From Micromonospora violae (GTDB lineage Bacteria > Actinomycetota > Actinomycetes > Mycobacteriales > Micromonosporaceae), in contig NZ_SHKK01000001.1 in NCBI RefSeq assembly GCF_004217135.1, positions 1,612,001-1,676,000 on the forward strand: a DNA stretch of 64,000 nt. Direction: 5' to 3'. Positions 59,468-64,000 of the stretch are shown here, in pieces. Numbering within the stretch: position 1 is the stretch's first letter; each line of letters begins with the position of its first letter. The translations under genes were made by a program, and so were the position numbers. The notes below the pieces were generated by a model. The model was not told the origin of the DNA, ran no database searches, and saw only the letters and a list, made by a program, of their open reading frames with translations.

Positions 59468-60520
59468 GTGCGACTCGGGCTCAGTCTCGGATACCAGACG
59501 GCGTGGAGCACACCGGCCGACCACCTGGCGCTGGCCCAGGAGGCGGACCGGCTGGGCTATTCGGTGGTGTGGGCGGCGGAGGCGTACGGCTCCGACTCGC
59601 CCAGCATGCTCGCCTGGATGGCCGGGCAGACCGAACGGATCGACGTCGGCGCCGCGGTGATGCAGATCCCCGCCCGTACGCCGGCGGCCACCGCGATGAC
59701 CGCCGCCACCATCGACACGCTTTCCGGCGGCCGGTTCCGGCTCGGCCTGGGCGTCTCCGGCCCGCAGGTGTCCGAGGGCTGGCACGGTGTCCGCTTCGCC
59801 AAGCCGCTCGCGCGCACCCGCGAGTTCGTCGACATCGTCAAGCTGGCCATCGCCCGCAAGGAGGTGGCGTACGACGGCGAGCACTACACGCTGCCGCTGC
59901 CGGACGGCCCGGGCAAGGCCCTGCGCCTGGGCTTCCACCCACCCCGCGAGCACATACCGATCTACCTGGCCGCGGTCGGCCCGAAGAACCTGGAGCTGGC
60001 CGGCGAGATCGCCGACGGCTGGCTGGCCGTGTTCTACGCCCCGGAGTTCGCCGAGGAGCAGCTCGCCTCGGTCCGCGCCGGACGGGCCAAGGTCGGCAAG
60101 GAGCTGGCCGGGTTCGACGTGGTGCCGTCGGTGCCCGTGGTGATCGGCGACGACGTGGCCTCCTGCGCCGAACTCGTCCGCTGGTACGCCGCGCTCTACG
60201 TGGGCGGGATGGGCAGCCGCCAGCAGAACTTCTACAACCAGCTCGCCACCCGGATGGGCTACGGGGACGCCGCCCGCGAGGTGCAGGACCTGTACCTCGC
60301 CAAGCGGCAGCGCGACGCCGCCGCCGCCGTACCCACCGAGTTCATCGACCGCACCTCGCTGCTGGGCCCGAAGGAGCGCATCGCCGAGCGGATGCGGGAG
60401 TACGCCGCAGCCGGCGTCACCACGCTGTCGGTGACCCTCTTCGTCGCGGACCGGGACAGCGGCGTGCAGACCCTGCGTACCGTCGCCGAGGCTCTGGACC
60501 TCTCGGGAGTCGGCGAGTGA
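59468..60520 (+). CDS. LLM-class F420-dependent oxidoreductase
   Basis: A 350-residue TIM-barrel oxidoreductase of the luciferase-like monooxygenase class that uses coenzyme F420. Recognised by [56 protein letters not shown] and the typical [22 protein letters not shown]. It reduces or oxidises a small molecule. GTG 59468 follows GGGGGAGG. It overlaps uppP by four bases and so is in its operon. Confidence 0.92.
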   Translation: MRLGLSLGYQTAWSTPADHLALAQEADRLGYSVVWAAEAYGSDSPSMLAWMAGQTERIDVGAAVMQIPARTPAATAMTAATIDTLSGGRFRLGLGVSGPQVSEGWHGVRFAKPLARTREFVDIVKLAIARKEVAYDGEHYTLPLPDGPGKALRLGFHPPREHIPIYLAAVGPKNLELAGEIADGWLAVFYAPEFAEEQLASVRAGRAKVGKELAGFDVVPSVPVVIGDDVASCAELVRWYAALYVGGMGSRQQNFYNQLATRMGYGDAAREVQDLYLAKRQRDAAAAVPTEFIDRTSLLGPKERIAERMREYAAAGVTTLSVTLFVADRDSGVQTLRTVAEALDLSGVGE

Positions 60521-61353
60521 CCTGGATCGAGGCCATCGTCCTGGGCGTCGTCCAGGGACTGACCGAGTTCCTTCCGGTCAGCTCGTCGGGGCATCTGCGG
60601 ATCACCTCGGCGATCTTCTTCGACCGCGACGCCGGCGCGTCGTTCACCGCGGTCACCCAGCTCGGCACGGAAGCCGCCGTGCTGATCTACTTCGCGAAGG
60701 ACATCTGGCGCATCACCCGGACCTGGCTGGTGGGCATCCGGGACACGTCGGTGCGCTCCAGCCTCGACTACCGGATGGGCTGGTACGTGATCGTCGGCTC
60801 GATCCCCATCGGGCTGTTCGGGTTCCTGTTCAAGGACCAGATCAAGACCGCCGGGCGCAACCTGTGGGTGGTGGCGACCACGCTGATCGTGTTCGCGTTC
60901 GTGTTGGCGTTCGCCGAGTACTGGGGGCGGCAGACCCGCACCCTGGAGAACTTCCGGATGAAGGACGGCATCGTGATGGGCTTCGCCCAGGCCATGGCGC
61001 TGGTCCCCGGGGTGTCCCGCTCGGGCGGCACGCTCACCGCCGGCCTGCTGCTCAACCTGACCCGGGAGGCGGCGGCACGGTACTCGTTCCTGCTGGCCAT
61101 TCCGGCGGTGGTGATGTCCGGCGTGTTCAGCCTCGGGGACGTCTTCGAACCGTCCGCCCCGGGCACGTCGGTGCCCACCGTGGCCCAGACGATCGTGGCC
61201 ACCGCCATCGCCTTCGGCGTCGGCTACGCGGCCATCGCCTGGTTGTTGCGCTACGTCGCCCACCACACCCTGTACGTCTTCGTGCTGTACCGGGTCGCGC
61301 TGGGCACCCTGGTCCTGGCTCTGCTGCTGACCGGCACGATCAGCGCCACCTGA
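60517..61353 (+). CDS. uppP: Undecaprenyl-diphosphatase UppP (BacA)
   Basis: A 278-residue integral membrane protein with about eight helices that dephosphorylates undecaprenyl diphosphate for cell-wall lipid recycling. Active-site motifs: [14 protein letters not shown] near the N-terminus and [12 protein letters not shown] 60517 overlaps the previous stop (GTGA). Overproduction gives bacitracin resistance in other bacteria (family knowledge). Followed by a hairpin. Confidence 0.96.
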   Translation: MTWIEAIVLGVVQGLTEFLPVSSSGHLRITSAIFFDRDAGASFTAVTQLGTEAAVLIYFAKDIWRITRTWLVGIRDTSVRSSLDYRMGWYVIVGSIPIGLFGFLFKDQIKTAGRNLWVVATTLIVFAFVLAFAEYWGRQTRTLENFRMKDGIVMGFAQAMALVPGVSRSGGTLTAGLLLNLTREAAARYSFLLAIPAVVMSGVFSLGDVFEPSAPGTSVPTVAQTIVATAIAFGVGYAAIAWLLRYVAHHTLYVFVLYRVALGTLVLALLLTGTISAT

Positions 61354-61363
61354 CCGACTGTCG

Positions 61364-61403
61364 ACGGCCCCCGGCCCCGCCCACCTGCGGACCCGGGGGC
61401 CGT
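61364..61403 (+). terminator. Hairpin after uppP
   Basis: An 11-bp perfect stem ACGGCCCCCGG / CCGGGGGCCGT with an 18-base loop, 10 bases after the uppP stop. It may attenuate transcription into the next gene. Confidence 0.55.
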
Positions 61404-61454
61404 CTGCTGCCCGCCCGCCCGCCGTCCGCTGCGGCCCGGCATAGGGTGGTTCCC

Positions 61455-62159
61455 GTGGCGACCCTTCTGCTCTTGCGACACGGCCGGACGACCGCGAACG
61501 CGGACGGCGGTCTGGCCGGCCGCCAGCCGGTCGAGCTGGACGACACCGGGCGCGCCCAGGCCACCGCGGTCGGCGAGCGGCTGCGGGCGGTGCCGCTGGC
61601 CGCCGTGGTGACCAGCCCTCTCATCCGCTGCCGGCAGACCCTGGAGTTGGCGCTTCCGCAGGCCACCCCGGTGGTCGAGGACGGGCTCATCGAGTGTGAC
61701 TACGGCAGTTGGGAGGGGCAGCCGCTGAAGAAGCTCGCCAAGGAGCCGCTCTGGCCGGTCGTCCAGCAGCACCCCAGCGCGGCGATCTTCCCGAACGGGG
61801 AGGCGATGGCGGCGATGGCGGCCCGCGCCGTGGCGGCGGTGCGCTCCTGGGACGCCCGGGTGAACGCCGAACACGGGCCCGAGGCGGTCTGGCTGGCGTG
61901 CAGCCACGGTGACGTGATCAAGGCCATCGTGGCGGACGCGCTCGGCGTACACCTGGATGCTTTTCAGCGGATCGTGGCCGACCCGGCGTCGGTGACGGCG
62001 ATCCGGTTCACGCCGCTGCGTCCGTTTCTGGTGCGGCTCAACGACACCGGCGGCGACCTGGCCGCGTTGGTGCCGCCGCCAGCCAAGCGACGTCGGCGCA
62101 CGAGCCGGGTGGCCGACTCGGACGCGGCCGTCGGCGGCGGGGCGGGTGCGGCGCGGTGA
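61455..62159 (+). CDS. Histidine phosphatase, MSMEG_4193 type
   Basis: A 234-residue histidine phosphatase/phosphoglycerate-mutase-like protein. The phosphohistidine motif L-L-R-H-G-R-T-T is at residues 6-13, then SPLIRCRQT, an acidic E-C-D-Y-G-S-W-E-G, and LACSHGDVIKAI with the second His. It belongs to the actinobacterial subgroup next to DUF3090. The start is GTG 61455. Tail is low-complexity Ala/Gly/Arg. Confidence 0.92.
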   Translation: MATLLLLRHGRTTANADGGLAGRQPVELDDTGRAQATAVGERLRAVPLAAVVTSPLIRCRQTLELALPQATPVVEDGLIECDYGSWEGQPLKKLAKEPLWPVVQQHPSAAIFPNGEAMAAMAARAVAAVRSWDARVNAEHGPEAVWLACSHGDVIKAIVADALGVHLDAFQRIVADPASVTAIRFTPLRPFLVRLNDTGGDLAALVPPPAKRRRRTSRVADSDAAVGGGAGAAR

Positions 62160-62312
62160 AGCGCGTCACGGCAACCCCGACCGGGGCGCCAGCGAACGCC
62201 ACAGAGGCCGCCACGCCCGGGTGTGGCCCCGCTACACCGGGCGCGCCGCCGCTGCGGCGATTCGCGTCGGTGGGGTGCGCGATGCTCAGGCGGGCCGGAT
62301 AGGGTCGTGGGT

Positions 62313-62894
62313 ATGACCCACCAGGTGCACGCCTTCGAACCGCCGGAGCGGTTCGTCGCCGGGACTGTCGGGCCGCCGGGAGAGCGCACGTTCTTCCTCC
62401 AGGCCCGCGGCGGCGGCAGGCTGGTCAGCGTCGCGCTGGAGAAGGTCCAGGTGTCCCTGCTCGCCGAGAAGCTGGAGGAGCTGCTCACCGAGGCGCAGCG
62501 TCGCTTCGGGGTGGACCTGCCCGAGCTGGCGTCGGTGATCGGCGACAACGAGCCGCTGGACACTCCGGTCGACGAGGAGTTCCGGGTCGGGACCCTCGGG
62601 CTGGCCTTCGACGTGGACACCGCGACCGTGGTGATCGAGGCGATCGCGGCGGGCGAGGTGGAGCCCGAGGTCGAGCTCGGCGATGAGGACGACGACGAGG
62701 ACGACGACGAGGACGACGAGCCGGACGAGGACCTCGATCGGCTCCGGGTCCGGCTCACCCCGCAGGCGACCCGCCAGTTCATCGAGCGGGCCCGGCGAGT
62801 GGTCAACGCGGGCCGGCCACCGTGCCCGCTCTGCGGCCAACCGTTGGACCCCGCCGGGCACCTCTGCCCGCGGCACAACGGTTATCACCGGTGA
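62313..62894 (+). CDS. DUF3090 protein
   Basis: A 193-residue protein, DUF3090 family, almost always beside the histidine phosphatase and SCO1664 genes. It starts HQVHAFEPPERFVAGTVGPPGERTFFLQ and contains a run of Asp/Glu (about residues 124-140), then a zinc-ribbon-like tail C-P-L-C-G and C-P-R-H-N. The zinc ligands suggest nucleic-acid or protein binding. ATG 62313. Its end overlaps the next start by four bases (GTGA). Confidence 0.92.
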   Translation: MTHQVHAFEPPERFVAGTVGPPGERTFFLQARGGGRLVSVALEKVQVSLLAEKLEELLTEAQRRFGVDLPELASVIGDNEPLDTPVDEEFRVGTLGLAFDVDTATVVIEAIAAGEVEPEVELGDEDDDEDDDEDDEPDEDLDRLRVRLTPQATRQFIERARRVVNAGRPPCPLCGQPLDPAGHLCPRHNGYHR

Positions 62895-63709
62895 CGTCGT
62901 CCGGCCTCCAGCCCCGCCAGGACGGCGACGCCGCGCTGCGGCTGCTACGTGACGGCGTGCTCGACCTGGAGGGTCGGCTGGTCGACGCGTCGAACACGAC
63001 GCTGCGCGGCATCCTGACCCTGGGCGAGGTGACCGCCCGCTGCGTCTACAAGCCGGTCCGCGGCGAGCGCCCCCTCTGGGACTTCCCCGACGGCACCCTG
63101 GCCGGCCGGGAGGTCTCGGCGTACCTGGTCTCCCGGGCCACCGGATGGGACCTGGTGCCACCCACCGTGCTGCGCGACGGCCCGTTCGGCCCCGGGTCCT
63201 GCCAACTGTGGATCGACGAGCCGGAGGACGCCGAACCGCTTGTCGGCTTCCTGCCGGCCGGGGAGTTGCCGCCGCGCTGGATCCCGATCGCCGCGGCCCG
63301 CGACGACGACGGGGCCGCGTACACGCTGGCGCACGCCGACGACCCGCGGCTGGCCCGGCTCGCGGTGCTCGACGCGGTGCTCAACAACGCCGACCGCAAG
63401 GGCGGTCACGTGCTGGTCGGGCCCGATGACCGGATCTACGGCGTGGACCACGGGGTGAGCTTCCACGTGGAGGACAAGCTGCGGACGGTGCTCTGGGGTT
63501 GGGCCGGTAAGCAGTTGCCCCCCGACGCCGTGGAGATGCTCGACGCGCTGGCCGGGCAGGTCAGCGGGGCGCTCGGCGCGGAGCTGGCCGACCACCTCAC
63601 GATCAGCGAGGTGGGCGAGGTCGCCGCCCGGGTCGACCGGCTGCGCGAGACCGGCCGCTTCCCCCAGCCTCCGGAGGACTGGCCGGCCATGCCCTGGCCA
63701 CCCATGTGA
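62891..63709 (+). CDS. SCO1664 family protein (PI3/4-kinase-like fold)
   Basis: A 272-residue protein of the SCO1664 family, which has a phosphoinositide-kinase-like core: CVYKPVRGERPLWDFP (ATP-site lysine), GTLAGREVSAYLV, LAVLDAVLNNADRKGGHVL (D-x-x-x-N-N-x-D-R) and IYGVDHGVSFH (D-H-G-like metal loop). It may phosphorylate an inositol-related substrate, attractive next to mshC because mycothiol contains inositol. Start GTG 62891. Confidence 0.9.
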   Translation: MTSSGLQPRQDGDAALRLLRDGVLDLEGRLVDASNTTLRGILTLGEVTARCVYKPVRGERPLWDFPDGTLAGREVSAYLVSRATGWDLVPPTVLRDGPFGPGSCQLWIDEPEDAEPLVGFLPAGELPPRWIPIAAARDDDGAAYTLAHADDPRLARLAVLDAVLNNADRKGGHVLVGPDDRIYGVDHGVSFHVEDKLRTVLWGWAGKQLPPDAVEMLDALAGQVSGALGAELADHLTISEVGEVAARVDRLRETGRFPQPPEDWPAMPWPPM

Positions 63710-63775
63710 CCAGCTGTCATCTTGATCACCCGTGGGGCGCTCCGGCGTCGGGGCCGGGCTGGCTAGGCTGATCCC

Positions 63776-64000
63776 ATGGAGTCTTGGGCGGGACACGAGG
63801 TGCCACGGCTGCCGGGTAAGGGCGAGCCGCTGGCGTTGTACGACTCGGCACGGCAGGGTGTCCACCCGAGTGAGCCGGCCGACGCGGGCAGCATGTACGT
63901 CTGTGGCATCACCCCGTACGACGCCACCCACCTCGGCCACGCCGCCACCATGATCACGTTCGACCTGGTGCAGCGAATGTGGCGCGACGCCGGCCGCCCG
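63776..64000 (+). CDS. mshC: Cysteine:GlcN-Ins ligase MshC (partial, 5' end)
   Basis: The first 75 residues of MshC, the ligase that joins cysteine to 1-D-myo-inosityl 2-amino-2-deoxy-alpha-D-glucopyranoside with ATP in mycothiol synthesis. It is a cysteinyl-tRNA synthetase homologue: visible are [20 protein letters not shown] with the zinc-binding cysteine and H-x-G-H adenylate motif. The frame continues beyond the window edge. ATG 63776 is the only suitable start. Confidence 0.95.
   Translation, partial: MESWAGHEVPRLPGKGEPLALYDSARQGVHPSEPADAGSMYVCGITPYDATHLGHAATMITFDLVQRMWRDAGRP

Overview
This window is very GC-rich actinobacterial chromosome. The gene content (mycothiol ligase mshC at the right edge, F420-dependent LLM oxidoreductase, glucosyl-3-phosphoglycerate synthase, SecA2, ANTAR regulator, SigB/F-type sigma factor) and the gene order uppP, histidine phosphatase, DUF3090, SCO1664-like, mshC point to a Micromonosporaceae member, most likely Micromonospora or a close relative. 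No rRNA, tRNA, CRISPR array, insertion sequence or prophage was seen. Genes on both strands share the same high-GC third-position codon pattern, so no recent large insertion is obvious.

Layout. 1-8.3 kb: mixed metabolism (secreted repeat protein, SRPBCC protein with a zinc alcohol dehydrogenase, GNAT, S66 peptidase, DUF2267, glutamate-cysteine ligase-like enzyme, DUF3817). 8.4-14.7 kb: baeRF-type release-factor-like protein, ThDP enzyme, diiron haem-oxygenase-like protein, CDGSH iron-sulfur protein and a large unknown. 14.9-19.6 kb: a stress-signalling block with a sigma factor fused to a STAS domain, ctaD, a STAS domain fused to an RsbW-like kinase, and DUF4383. 19.6-24.2 kb: GT4 and GpgS-type glycosyltransferases divergent from two dehydrogenases. 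24.2-28.4 kb: ABC exporter and SecA2. 28.4-36 kb: GAF-ANTAR, DUF2231, small HhH protein, methyltransferase, DUF3500, ankyrin, cupin, cysteine dioxygenase plus rhodanese, and two receiver-less winged-helix regulators. 36-40.7 kb: degenerate uridine kinase, DksA/TraR protein, DUF72, DUF2267, then a tandem-repeat protein paired with a JmjC-type oxygenase. 41-45.6 kb: four-gene operon around an FtsK/SpoIIIE ATPase. 46-53.6 kb: ClpC-like chaperone operon, LysR, hemerythrin, M20 hydrolase. 54.5-58.2 kb: an ESX/T7SS-like accessory cluster. 58.3-64 kb: aldo/keto reductase, then the conserved uppP-to-mshC run.

How it fits together. The strongest cross-cutting signal is a repeated promoter architecture, GTTT-N15/16-GGGTA, which matches the SigB-type consensus known from Streptomyces. 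It lies just upstream of the STAS-kinase, DUF4383, GAF-ANTAR, DUF2231, DksA-like, clpC-like and hemerythrin genes, with close variants before ctaD and a DUF2267 gene. Together with the sigma-STAS gene this looks like a local general-stress regulon in which both partner-switch proteins carry fused STAS domains lacking the usual phosphorylatable serine. Other points of interest are the repeat-protein/JmjC gene pair (possible hydroxylated peptide or protein substrate), the FtsK/SpoIIIE operon with a small helical protein, and two families of 77-79 bp intergenic palindromic elements, each present at least twice.
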